Origin: Tsukamurella conjunctivitidis | GTDB taxonomy: Bacteria; Actinomycetota; Actinomycetes; Mycobacteriales; Mycobacteriaceae | Assembly (NCBI RefSeq): GCF_007858475.1 | Contig: NZ_VIGX01000002.1 | Span: 248,001 to 312,000 of the forward strand | Direction: 5' to 3' | DNA: 64,000 nucleotides | In this document: positions 44,833 to 53,153 of the stretch, in pieces | Numbering within the stretch: the first letter of the stretch is position 1 | Layout of the letters: each line of letters opens with the position of its first letter | Made by a program: the position numbers and the translations under genes | The notes under the pieces: generated by a model | The model's input: only the letters and a program-made list of their open reading frames with translations | Told to the model about the DNA's origin: nothing | Database searches by the model: none

Positions 44833-46050
44833 ATGTCCCGACTCTCCGCGCTCGCCGAGCACAATCCGTGGCGCCGCAACCCCTGGTTCGAGACCGTCCA
44901 CGAGGCGCAGAACCGCGCCCGCAAGCGCCTGCCGCGCACGGTCTACTCGTCCCTCGTGGCGGGTACCCAGGGCGGCATCACCGTCGCCGATAACACCAAG
45001 GCCTTCGAGGAACTGGGCTTCGCCCCGCACGTCGTGGGGGCCAAGGCCGAGCGCAACCTCGCCACCAAGGTGATGGGGCAGGAGCTGTCCTTCCCGGTGA
45101 TGATCTCCCCGACGGGCGTCCAGGCCGTCGACCCCGACGGCGAGGTCGCCGTCGCCCGTGCCGCCGCCGCCCGCGGCACGGCGATGGGCCTGTCCAGCTT
45201 CGCCAGTAAGCCGGTGGAGGAGGTGACGGAGGTCAACGGACAGATCTTCTTCCAGATCTACTGGCTCGGCAGCCGCGACGACATCCTCGCCCGCGCGCAG
45301 CGTGCCAAGGAGGCGGGGTGCCAGGGCCTCATCGTCACCACCGACTGGGTGTTCAATATCGGCCGGGACTGGGGAAGCCCCGAGATCCCCGAGAAGGTGG
45401 ACCTCAAGGCCCTCGCGCGGCTCGCCCCCGAGATCGCGACGAAGCCCCGCTACGCCCTCGACTGGATCCGCGACGGACGGATCATCGTGCCCGACCTCAC
45501 CGCACCCAACCTGGTCGACCGCGGCGAGACCGGCCCCACCTTCTTCGGCGCGTACTACCAGTGGATGAACACCCCGCCGCCCACCTGGGAGGACCTGGAG
45601 TGGCTGCGCGAACAGTGGGGCGGCGAATTCATGGTCAAGGGCATCACCCGGCTTGACGACGCGAAGCGCGCCGTCGAGATCGGCGCCACCGCCATCTCCG
45701 TGTCCAACCACGGCGGCAACAACCTCGACGGCACGCCCGCCTCGATCCGCGCGCTCGGCCCCATCGCCGCCGCCGTGGGCGCCGACCTCGACGTCCTGCT
45801 CGACGGCGGCATCCGCCGCGGCAGCGACGTGGTCAAGGCCCTCGCCCTCGGCGCGAAGGCCGTCATGATCGGCCGCGCCTACCTCTGGGGTCTCGCCGCC
45901 AATGGGCAGGCGGGCGTCGAGAACGTCCTCGACCTGCTGCGCATGGGCGTCGACTCGACCCTCATGGGCCTGGGCCGCGGCGACGTCGCCGAGCTCAGCC
46001 GGGACGACTTGATCATCCCCGAGGGCTTCGACCGCGTCCTCGGCGCGTGA
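44833..46050 (+). CDS. mftD: Mycofactocin FMN-dependent oxidase MftD
   Basis: A 405 aa TIM-barrel protein of the FMN-dependent alpha-hydroxy acid dehydrogenase family. Active-site features are the FMN phosphate motif GGIRRGSDVVKALALGAKAV and the catalytic His in VSNHGGNNLDGTPASI (about residue 290). MftD oxidises the aminated core left by MftE to the alpha-keto amide of premycofactocin. It lies 18 bases after mftC; CGAGGAACGCC precedes the ATG. Confidence 0.96.
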   Translation: MSRLSALAEHNPWRRNPWFETVHEAQNRARKRLPRTVYSSLVAGTQGGITVADNTKAFEELGFAPHVVGAKAERNLATKVMGQELSFPVMISPTGVQAVDPDGEVAVARAAAARGTAMGLSSFASKPVEEVTEVNGQIFFQIYWLGSRDDILARAQRAKEAGCQGLIVTTDWVFNIGRDWGSPEIPEKVDLKALARLAPEIATKPRYALDWIRDGRIIVPDLTAPNLVDRGETGPTFFGAYYQWMNTPPPTWEDLEWLREQWGGEFMVKGITRLDDAKRAVEIGATAISVSNHGGNNLDGTPASIRALGPIAAAVGADLDVLLDGGIRRGSDVVKALALGAKAVMIGRAYLWGLAANGQAGVENVLDLLRMGVDSTLMGLGRGDVAELSRDDLIIPEGFDRVLGA

Positions 46051-46051
46051 G

Positions 46052-46768
46052 ATGACCGAGCTCGCCGCGCTGACCTGGCCGGAGGTGCCTCCGGCCGGGC
46101 CGGTGCTGGTCGTGCCCGTCGGCTCTGTCGAACAGCACGGCCCGCACCTTCCCCTGGACACCGACACCCGCGTCGCCGCCGTGATCGCACGCCGAGCCGT
46201 CGAGCGGTGCGCCACCGCGCCCGGCGCCGACGGTGCCGTCGTCCTCGCCCCGGCGCTGCCCTACGGCGCCTCCGGCGAGCACGAGGCCTTCCCGGGGACG
46301 ATCTCGATCGGCACGGCCGCGCTGGAACGGGTGCTGGTGGAGGTGGGGCGCAGCGCATCCCGGTGGGCGGCGCGGATCGCGCTCGTCAACGGGCACGGCG
46401 GCAACCTCGACGCCCTGCGCGCCGCGGTGGCACTGCTCCGCTCCGAGGGCCGCGACGCCGCGTGGTTCCCGTGCGTCTTCCCGGGCGGCGACGCCCATGC
46501 GGGGGAGACCGAGACGTCCGTGCTGCTCGCCGAGGACCCGGAGGCGGTGCGCGAGGACCGGCTCGCGCCGGGGGAGACGGCACCGATCGGCGCGCTCCTC
46601 GACCGGCTTCGCGCCGAGGGCGTGGCCGCGGTCGCGCCGACCGGCGTCCTCGGCGATCCGACCACGGCCACCGCGGAGCGCGGCGCGGCGCTGCTCGACG
46701 GTGCCGTCGACCGCCTCGTGGGCGCGCTCGGCCGGTGGGCCGTCGACGACGACGGGCGGCTGCGATGA
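46052..46768 (+). CDS. mftE: Mycofactocin precursor peptidase MftE
   Basis: A 238 aa creatininase-fold peptidase. Metal-ligand motifs are PVGSVEQHGPHLPLDTDT (about residue 23), LVNGHGGNLDALRA (about 111) and GDAHAGETETSVL (about 148). MftE releases the modified C-terminal dipeptide from the MftA precursor. The ATG is one base after the mftD stop, and it overlaps mftF by ATGA. Confidence 0.96.
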   Translation: MTELAALTWPEVPPAGPVLVVPVGSVEQHGPHLPLDTDTRVAAVIARRAVERCATAPGADGAVVLAPALPYGASGEHEAFPGTISIGTAALERVLVEVGRSASRWAARIALVNGHGGNLDALRAAVALLRSEGRDAAWFPCVFPGGDAHAGETETSVLLAEDPEAVREDRLAPGETAPIGALLDRLRAEGVAAVAPTGVLGDPTTATAERGAALLDGAVDRLVGALGRWAVDDDGRLR

Positions 46769-48177
46769 CCGCGCCCGAATCCGCCGTCCTGCCGAGGGGA
46801 TTCACCGTCCGGCTCGACCCGGCGTGCCTGCGGCCCGGCCCGCGACACCTGCTCGGCGGCTCCCCGATGCGACTGCTCACCCTGTCGCCGGCCGCCGTGG
46901 ATCTCATCGACCGCGCCGGCACCGTCACCGTCGACGACGCCGCGACCGCGCGGCTCGCCCGGCGGCTGCTGGATTCCGGCGTCGCGGCGCCGGTCCCCGC
47001 GGCGCAGAACGGAACCGGCGACATCACCGTCGTGGTACCCGTCCGCGACGACCAGGCCGGGGTCGACCGCCTGCTGCGGGCGGTGCGCGGCCTGCCGGTC
47101 GTGGTCGTCGACGACGGCTCCGCGGTCCCGATCCGCGTGCCCGACGACCCCGCGGTGCGGCTGCTGCGCCTGCCGGAGAACCGCGGACCGGCCCACGCCC
47201 GCAACCGCGGAGCCGCGCTCGCGGACACCGGCCTCGTCGCCTTCCTCGATGCGGACACCGTGCCCCGGCCTGGCTGGGCCGACGTGCTCCGCGCGCGGTT
47301 CGCCGACCCGACGGTGGCGGTCGCCGCGCCCCGCATCGTCGGCCTCGAGGACGCGCCGTGGACGCGGCCCGTCGCGCGGTACGCGGGCCTGCATTCGAGC
47401 CTCGACCTGGGCCCGCGGCCCGGCGCCGCGCGACCGGGGAACCCCGTGGCCTACGTGCCGTCGGCGGCGATGCTGGTGCGGCGTGGCGCCTTCGAGGCCA
47501 TCGGCGGCTTCGATCCCGATCTGCGGGTCGCCGAGGACGTCGACCTGTGCTGGCGTCTCGCCGACGCCGGATGGACGGTGCGCTACGAGCCCGCCGCCCG
47601 CGTGGGGCACGACCACCGGACCACCGCGCGGGCGCTGTTGAACCGCCGCCGCTTCTACGGCACCGGTGCGAGCGAACTGGCCCATCGGCACGGCCCGCAC
47701 GCCGCGCCCGTGGTCACCTCGATCCCCTCGGCGCTCGCCGCCGCGGGCGTCCTCTCCGGGACGCGCGTCGGGGCCGCCGGCGCGGTGGCGACCTACGCTT
47801 GGATGTTCGCGCGGCTGCGCGGCCGCCTGGGCCAGGTGCCCGGCGCCGACGCGGTCGCGGCCCGGATCGTCGCCCGCGCAGCCTGGTTCGGCGTGCACCA
47901 GGGCCTCGCGGCGCTGCTGCGGCACTACTGGCCGGCGACCGCGGCGGCGGCGCTGCTCTCGCGCCGCGTCCGGTGCCGGGTGGTGATCGCGGCCGCGGTG
48001 GAACCCGTCGTGACGTGGGTGGCGGCGGTGCACCGGGAACCGTTGGCACCGCACCCGGACCCGGTGACGTGGGCCGTGCTGCACCGCCTCGACGACCTCG
48101 CATACGGCCTCGGCGTCTGGCAGGGAGCCCTGGCGCGTCGCGACCTCGGGGCCCTGCGGCCCAGGGTCACCGGCTGA
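46765..48177 (+). CDS. mftF: Mycofactocin glycosyltransferase MftF
   Basis: A 470 aa GT2 glycosyltransferase. The nucleotide-sugar domain has VVVVDDGSAVPI, ARNRGAALADTGLVAFLDAD (DxD, about residue 155) and the acceptor-site RVAEDVDLCWRLADAGWTV (about 255); several hydrophobic helices lie in the C-terminal 200 residues. MftF adds a chain of beta-1,4-glucose to premycofactocin. The ATG overlaps the mftE stop, and mftG follows after one base. Confidence 0.95.
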   Translation: MTAPESAVLPRGFTVRLDPACLRPGPRHLLGGSPMRLLTLSPAAVDLIDRAGTVTVDDAATARLARRLLDSGVAAPVPAAQNGTGDITVVVPVRDDQAGVDRLLRAVRGLPVVVVDDGSAVPIRVPDDPAVRLLRLPENRGPAHARNRGAALADTGLVAFLDADTVPRPGWADVLRARFADPTVAVAAPRIVGLEDAPWTRPVARYAGLHSSLDLGPRPGAARPGNPVAYVPSAAMLVRRGAFEAIGGFDPDLRVAEDVDLCWRLADAGWTVRYEPAARVGHDHRTTARALLNRRRFYGTGASELAHRHGPHAAPVVTSIPSALAAAGVLSGTRVGAAGAVATYAWMFARLRGRLGQVPGADAVAARIVARAAWFGVHQGLAALLRHYWPATAAAALLSRRVRCRVVIAAAVEPVVTWVAAVHREPLAPHPDPVTWAVLHRLDDLAYGLGVWQGALARRDLGALRPRVTG

Positions 48178-48178
48178 C

Positions 48179-49450
48179 ATGGCGGGCGGCGCGCGGCGCA
48201 CCGCGGACGCGGTCGTGGTCGGCGCGGGCAGCGCCGGCCTCGCGGTCGCGCACGCCCTGAGCCACGACTGGGACGTCGTGCTCCTGGAGGGCGGCCCCCT
48301 CGCCGCTCCCTCCGCCGCGACGCGGCGCCTCACCACCCTGCCCCTCGGCGGCGACCGCGCCCGCCGGTACGCCGAGGCCCGCGGCCGAGTGGTTGTGCGG
48401 GGCAGGGGACTGGGTGGCTCGGCCGCCGTCAACGGGGGCTACTTCCTCCGCGGGCACAGCGACGACTACGCCGACTGGCCGTGGCCGCAGGAGCGGATCG
48501 CCGCGACGTTCGACCGCCTGGACGGCGGAGCCGCCGGCGGCGGCACCATGCGCGTCTCGGCGTACCGGGACGCCGAACTGGGATCGGTGGCGGCCGGGTT
48601 CGAGTCCCATTGGCGTACACGCGGGATCGACTCGGCGCGCACCGCGCCGTGGGCGGGTACGGGACTCCATCGCGTCCGTGCCAACCGGCAGGCCGGCGCG
48701 CGCTGGACCGTGGCCGACGTCTTCCCGCCCCGCGCCGACGGCACCGGCCTCCTCCGCGCCACCGCGACCGCACTGATCGAAGCCCGGGGCGCGATCGTGG
48801 GCGTGCACACGACGGTGGGACGGATCGACGCCCCCGAGATCATCCTCGCGGCGGGCACGCTGGGATCGGGCGCGCTGCTCGCGCCGTGGACGGGACCACT
48901 GACCACGCTGGAGCACCCGGAACGCGTCGTCCGCTTCGCGCCGCGCACCCCGTTGCCGCCGGTCCCGCTCCTGCAGGCCGTGCTGCACACCGACGACGGG
49001 CTCGAATTCCGCTGCTATTCGGACGACTTCGCGTTCTACATCCCGGGTGTGGAGCGACGCGGGGTGCCGATCGGGGTCGCCGACATGAGCCGCCCGGCGC
49101 GGGGCGTCCTCACGGCGAACGGAGCCCTCGACCTCGGCGAGCCCGACGAGGAGTCCAGAGCACGGCTGGCGCGCGGCGTCGACGACGTCGTGGCCATGCT
49201 GCGTTCTCCCGCGTTCGCCGATCTCGTGGAACCCGGGTCGATCGCGGTCGACCCCGTGATCGGCATGTCCTCGCACACGTGGGGCACGCTCCCCCTCGGG
49301 GAGCGCACCGATGCCGGCGGGCGGGTCGACGGGCTCGACGGCGTGCGGGTCGTCGACGGCTCGGTGCTCCCGGCGCTCCTGCGGAGCGGCCCGCACGCGA
49401 GCATCCTCGCCGCGGCGTCGCTGATCGCCGACACGATCCGCGCCGAATGA
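48179..49450 (+). CDS. mftG: Mycofactocin-associated GMC oxidoreductase MftG
   Basis: A 423 aa glucose-methanol-choline flavoprotein. The FAD motif is VVVGAGSAGLAVAHAL (about residue 12); the C-terminal active-site motifs are GMSSHTWGTLPLG (His, about 365) and VVDGSVLPALLRSGPHASIL. At 423 aa it is shorter than most GMC enzymes. MftG links mycofactocinol reoxidation to the respiratory chain in mycobacteria. It is the last gene of the mft operon. The next gene is convergent and begins its 3' end 15 bases later. Confidence 0.93.
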   Translation: MAGGARRTADAVVVGAGSAGLAVAHALSHDWDVVLLEGGPLAAPSAATRRLTTLPLGGDRARRYAEARGRVVVRGRGLGGSAAVNGGYFLRGHSDDYADWPWPQERIAATFDRLDGGAAGGGTMRVSAYRDAELGSVAAGFESHWRTRGIDSARTAPWAGTGLHRVRANRQAGARWTVADVFPPRADGTGLLRATATALIEARGAIVGVHTTVGRIDAPEIILAAGTLGSGALLAPWTGPLTTLEHPERVVRFAPRTPLPPVPLLQAVLHTDDGLEFRCYSDDFAFYIPGVERRGVPIGVADMSRPARGVLTANGALDLGEPDEESRARLARGVDDVVAMLRSPAFADLVEPGSIAVDPVIGMSSHTWGTLPLGERTDAGGRVDGLDGVRVVDGSVLPALLRSGPHASILAAASLIADTIRAE

Positions 49451-49464
49451 TCCGGAGCGGGGAG

Positions 49465-51108
49465 CTACCGGCCGGCCGCCGCGGCCTCGAACAGCCACGA
49501 CATCACGAGCGCACCGGGATCCGGCACGCCCTTCACCGCGTCGCCCAGGTAGCTGGCCCGGCCGCGCGAGGCCGCGCTGTCAGCGGTCGCCGCGACACCC
49601 TGCGCGGCCGCCGCGGCGGCGTCCGCGAGCGAGCCGCCGCCGTCGAGCACGTCGGCGGCGGGGGAGAGCGCGTCGACGACGGTCTTGTCGCCGACCCGCG
49701 CGCCGCCCAGCTCGACCACCGCGTCGAGCCCGGCGCGCACGCCGGCGGCGAAGCCGGCACCGTCGGCCTGCAGGGCCCGTCCGAGTTCGGTGAAGAAGGT
49801 CCCGAAGACGGCGCCGGAGGTGCCGCCCGCGCGGACCAGGTACGACGTCGCCAGGGCCTCGAGGACCGCGCCGTCGGTGCCGCGCAGGGGCAGCGGGAAG
49901 TGGCCGAGCGCGGCGGCCATGTTGGTGCCGAAGTCGCCGTCGCCGGCCCTGCGGTCGAGCTCGGTGAGTTCGTCGACGGACCGCTGCACGCGCCCCACGA
50001 AGTCGGAGAGCCAGACGTTCGGCTCGCCGGTGTCCGCGGCATCGTCGGGGAGGGCCTGCGCGAGCGGGTCGAGGTTCGACGGTGCCGTGGCCGCGTGCGG
50101 CCAGGCCGGCGCGGAGGTCGGGGCGTCCCACAGTGCGATCAGCTCGTCGTCCAGGGGGACGACGGTGATCGACGCGCCGGCCATGTCGAGGGCCGTCACG
50201 AACCGGCCGACGAGGGAGCGCGTGACCTCGATGCCGCGCTCGGCCAGCTGCTTGACGGTCTCGGCGAAGAGCACCCCGGTCTCGAGGTCGGTGACGGCGC
50301 CGAGGTTGTTGACCACCACCAGGGCGCGGTCGCCGGAGCCGAGGCCGGTGCCGGGCAGGATCCGCGCGAGGAGGTCGGTGACGATCTCCTCGGCGGCGGT
50401 GACGGGCCGCTCGTCGCGGGCGCGCTCGCCGTGGATGCCGACGCCGAAGGCCATCTGCCCCGCGGGCAGATCGAACGACGGGCCATCGGCGCCGGGAACG
50501 TTGCACGCGGAGACGGAGACGGCCATGGAACGGGCGCGGGCCGCGGTGCGGCGCCCCACCGCGGCGACCTCCGCGAGCGGGTGCCCGCGGTCGGCGGCCG
50601 CGCCGCAGATCTTCTCCACGACGATCGTGGCGGCGGTCCCGCGCCGGCCCGGGCCGGAGGTGTCCTCGGTGGCGACGTCGTCGTCGACTAGGACGACCTC
50701 GGTGGCGACGGCGGGCGCGTCCCCGTCCGGCGCGGCGACGAGGCGGCGCGCCACGGCGAAGTTCATCACGTCGCCGGTGTAGTTCTTCACCACGTGGACG
50801 ACGCCGGCGCCGGTGTCCACGGAGCGGGTCGCGGCCGCGACCTGCACGGCGTTCGGGGAGGTGAAGATCAGGCCGGGGCACGCCGCGTCGAGCAGGCCGG
50901 CGCCGATGAGCCCGACGTGCATGGGCTCGTGGCCGGAGCCGCCGCCGGAGATCACGGCGACGCCGGAGCCGCGGGGGGTGCGGCGGGCGACGAAGCCCGC
51001 GTCGTGCCAGGCGGCGTCGGGGTGGGCCGCGAGCACGCCCCGCAGCCCGTCGGTGAAGAGGGATCCGGCGGAGTTCTCGAACCGTGCGCGATGGGTCACG
51101 GCACCCAC
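49465..51108 (-). CDS. Dihydroxyacetone kinase, fused DhaK-DhaL
   Basis: A 547 aa single-chain kinase. The DhaK part has AVISGGGSGHEPMHVGLIG (about residue 50) and AFGVGIHGERARDE, whose His forms the covalent link to dihydroxyacetone (about 220). The DhaL part starts about residue 365 with LDRRAGDGDFGTNMAAALGH, the ATP/Mg site, and ends with RASYLGDAVKGVPDPGALVM. The fusion is the ATP-dependent type, not the PTS type. Start GTG at 51108 is taken; GTG at 51099 is possible. It runs opposite to mftG. Confidence 0.88.
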   Translation of the reverse strand: MGAVTHRARFENSAGSLFTDGLRGVLAAHPDAAWHDAGFVARRTPRGSGVAVISGGGSGHEPMHVGLIGAGLLDAACPGLIFTSPNAVQVAAATRSVDTGAGVVHVVKNYTGDVMNFAVARRLVAAPDGDAPAVATEVVLVDDDVATEDTSGPGRRGTAATIVVEKICGAAADRGHPLAEVAAVGRRTAARARSMAVSVSACNVPGADGPSFDLPAGQMAFGVGIHGERARDERPVTAAEEIVTDLLARILPGTGLGSGDRALVVVNNLGAVTDLETGVLFAETVKQLAERGIEVTRSLVGRFVTALDMAGASITVVPLDDELIALWDAPTSAPAWPHAATAPSNLDPLAQALPDDAADTGEPNVWLSDFVGRVQRSVDELTELDRRAGDGDFGTNMAAALGHFPLPLRGTDGAVLEALATSYLVRAGGTSGAVFGTFFTELGRALQADGAGFAAGVRAGLDAVVELGGARVGDKTVVDALSPAADVLDGGGSLADAAAAAAQGVAATADSAASRGRASYLGDAVKGVPDPGALVMSWLFEAAAAGR

Positions 51109-51109
51109 G

Positions 51110-51541
51110 TTAGCGAGGGATGTGCAACTCCGCGTGCCCTTCCCGGACCACGGTGAACGCCGAGGTGGGGAACTTGGCGAAGGTGAAGGTCGGGTCGAGG
51201 ATCTGGGCCGCCTCGGCGAGCCCCGGGTCGTGCCCGACGACGAGCACCGTCGCCGCGTCGCCGCGTTCCCGCTCCACCAGCTCGAGGATCTCCTCGCCGC
51301 TGGCGCCGTACAGCGCGGGCAGGTGTCGGACCGGGGCGTCGACGGCCGCCTGCTCCAGCGTCGCGCGGGCGCGCGTCGCCGTCGAGCACAGCACCAGGTC
51401 CACGTCGTGCCCGAACCGGCGGATCGCCTTACCCGCGAGGCCGGCCTGCCGGACGCCGCGCGGCGCGAGCGGCCGATCGTGATCCTTCACCTTGTCGGGG
51501 TACGCGGACTTTCCGTGCCGCAGCAGGATCAGGGTGTCCAT
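51110..51541 (-). CDS. SixA-type phosphohistidine phosphatase
   Basis: A 143 aa histidine phosphatase with the catalytic LILLRHGKSAYPDKVKDHDR at the N-terminus (RHG motif) and VLVVGHDPGLAEAAQIL (second His, about residue 103). SixA enzymes remove phosphate from phosphohistidine in signalling proteins. It is immediately upstream of the kinase gene, one base from its start, so the two may be co-transcribed. A second, related gene follows upstream. Confidence 0.85.
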   Translation of the reverse strand: MDTLILLRHGKSAYPDKVKDHDRPLAPRGVRQAGLAGKAIRRFGHDVDLVLCSTATRARATLEQAAVDAPVRHLPALYGASGEEILELVERERGDAATVLVVGHDPGLAEAAQILDPTFTFAKFPTSAFTVVREGHAELHIPR

Positions 51542-51552
51542 GAAAGGACACC

Positions 51553-52005
51553 CTACGGGGTAAACCAGGACAGCATCCGCCCCGAACCGGGCGCCGCCGG
51601 GCCGTCGTCGAGGTCCAGCAGCACGACGGTGCCCGGCGCGAAGCCGGGCAGCTCGGCGCCCGGGTCGAGCTGCGCCGCCGCCTCCGGCAGCCCGGGGAAG
51701 TGCGCCACCACCAGCAGCACGCCGACGTCGCCGGGGACGCCGTTGATCTCGTCCAGCACCCGTCGGCCCGGGCACTCGTAGAGCTCCTCGGTCGCGGTCA
51801 TGGGGCAGTGCAGCTCCATCGCGTGGAAGGTCTCGACGGTGCGGCGGGCGGCGGAGACCAGCGCGTGCGCGGGCGTCAGGCCCTGCGCGGCGAGCCAGGC
51901 CGCGGACCGTCGGGCCTGGTCGCGGCCGTTCACGCTGATGGATCGGGCCTCGTCGGGGATCGACATGCCCGCCTCGCCGTGTCGCATGAGCGCCAGCACC
52001 GTCAT
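51553..52005 (-). CDS. Histidine phosphatase family protein (second SixA-like)
   Basis: A 150 aa histidine phosphatase. The motif LALMRHGEAGMSIPDEARSI has RHG; the second catalytic His is in LLVVAHFPGLPEAA (about residue 100). The start at 52005 is where the fold begins. It lies beside the gene above, in the same direction, with 11 bases between, so the pair is probably a duplication. Target protein unknown. Confidence 0.82.
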   Translation of the reverse strand: MTVLALMRHGEAGMSIPDEARSISVNGRDQARRSAAWLAAQGLTPAHALVSAARRTVETFHAMELHCPMTATEELYECPGRRVLDEINGVPGDVGVLLVVAHFPGLPEAAAQLDPGAELPGFAPGTVVLLDLDDGPAAPGSGRMLSWFTP

Positions 52006-52045
52006 GCCCCGATCTTGCCCTGCCGGGAATGCGTACATTGGTGAC

Positions 52046-52258
52046 ATGGCAGGAAAAGAGCTCGATCCCGCGCGCAAGAAGGCCGCGCTGGACGTTGTGA
52101 AGCAGCACCCGGGAATGGTCGCCGCCATGGCCGCGCCCGCGGTGGTGATCGTCGCGGTCGGCTGGGTCTTCGGCGGAGCGGGCCTCGGCCTGCTGCTGCT
52201 GGTGGCCTTCGGCGTGCTCGGCGCCGTCGGGCTGTCGCGGCTGCTGCGCGCACGCTAG
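52046..52258 (+). CDS. Small two-helix membrane protein
   Basis: A 70 aa protein: a basic start (KELDPARKKAALDVVKQHPG) and two hydrophobic helices (MVAAMAAPAVVIVAVGW, then LGLLLLVAFGVLGAVGL) ending in SRLLRAR. No known family. TACATT at 52033-52038 lies 7 bases before the ATG, so the message may be leaderless. It precedes the S4 protein gene by 2 bases. Confidence 0.65.
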   Translation: MAGKELDPARKKAALDVVKQHPGMVAAMAAPAVVIVAVGWVFGGAGLGLLLLVAFGVLGAVGLSRLLRAR

Positions 52259-52260
52259 CG

Positions 52261-52617
52261 GTGCGCGTCGACGCCTGGCTGTGGGCCGTGCGGCTGACCA
52301 AGACCCGGTCGGCCGCCGCCACCGCGTGCCGCGGCGGGCACGTCCGGGTCAACGGTGCCACCGCCAAGCCCGCACAGCACATCGTGGTGGGCGACGAGGT
52401 GCGGCTGCGGCTGGGCGGCCGGGAGCGGATCGTCGAGGTCGCCACCCTGATCCCCAAGCGCGTCGGCGCGCCCGTCGCCGCCACGTGCTACATCGACAAC
52501 AGCCCGCCGCCCCCGCCGCGGGAGATCGTGCTGTCCATGCCGCAGCGCGACCGCGGCGCGGGCCGGCCCACCAAGCGCGAGCGGCGCGAGACCGACCGAC
52601 TCCTGGGGCGCGAATGA
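52261..52617 (+). CDS. S4-domain RNA-binding protein (HslR-like)
   Basis: A 118 aa protein that begins RVDAWLWAVRLTKTRSAAAT, the S4-fold RNA-binding region, then GHVRVNGATAKPAQHIVVGD and a basic tail GRPTKRERRETDRLLGRE. HslR-like proteins bind stalled 50S subunits that carry peptidyl-tRNA. The start is GTG. The stop overlaps the ATG of the GNAT gene by 4 bases. Confidence 0.85.
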   Translation: MRVDAWLWAVRLTKTRSAAATACRGGHVRVNGATAKPAQHIVVGDEVRLRLGGRERIVEVATLIPKRVGAPVAATCYIDNSPPPPPREIVLSMPQRDRGAGRPTKRERRETDRLLGRE

Positions 52618-53153
52618 CGATCTCGACCGAACCCGCGGTACGGCGTGCCGGCTCCGGGGACGCCGCCGCCGTCGCCGCGCTCGCGGCCCGCACCTTCCCT
52701 TTGGCCTGCCCGCCGACCCTGGCCCCCGAGCACATCGCCGACTTCGTCGCGGCGCACCTGTCCGAGGCCGAGTTCGACAGGCACCTCGCCGATCCCGCGC
52801 ACCACGTCCTCGTCGTCGACGGTGCGGACGGCCCCGTCGGCTACGCCCTGGTGCTGCACGGCGTGCACGACGAAGGGCCCGCCGCGTTGCGCGGCGCACC
52901 GTCGGCCTACCTGTCCAAGCTCTACGTCGACCCGGATCACCACGGCGGCGGGGTGGCCCGCGCCCTCCTCGACGCGGTGCGCGCCGGCGCCGCGGGGCTG
53001 CCGGTGTGGCTGGGCGTCAACGCCGACAACGCCCGCGCCAAGCGCTTCTACGCCAAGTCGGGCTTCGTGACGGCGGGGGTGCGCGAGTTCACCGTCGGCG
53101 GTACGACCTTCGTCGACGACGTGCTCGTCCTGGACGCCACCGCGGGCGCGTAG
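52614..53153 (+). CDS. GNAT N-acetyltransferase
   Basis: A 179 aa GNAT protein: beta strand 4 and the acetyl-CoA loop appear as LYVDPDHHGGGVARALLDAV (about residue 104), with later WLGVNADNARAKRFYAKSGF. The substrate is not predictable. The ATG overlaps the S4 gene stop. Its last 106 bases overlap the 3' end of the oppositely oriented adenylyl cyclase gene, an unusually long convergent overlap. Confidence 0.85.
   Translation: MTISTEPAVRRAGSGDAAAVAALAARTFPLACPPTLAPEHIADFVAAHLSEAEFDRHLADPAHHVLVVDGADGPVGYALVLHGVHDEGPAALRGAPSAYLSKLYVDPDHHGGGVARALLDAVRAGAAGLPVWLGVNADNARAKRFYAKSGFVTAGVREFTVGGTTFVDDVLVLDATAGA

Noticed and set aside
43369-46215. Long minus-strand frame opposite mftB-mftE
   Set aside because: Shadow of mycofactocin genes; the plus-strand products have all the family motifs.
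46207-46764. Upstream extension of the mftF frame
   Set aside because: It lies within mftE in another frame; the ATG at 46765 overlaps the mftE stop as in the rest of the operon.
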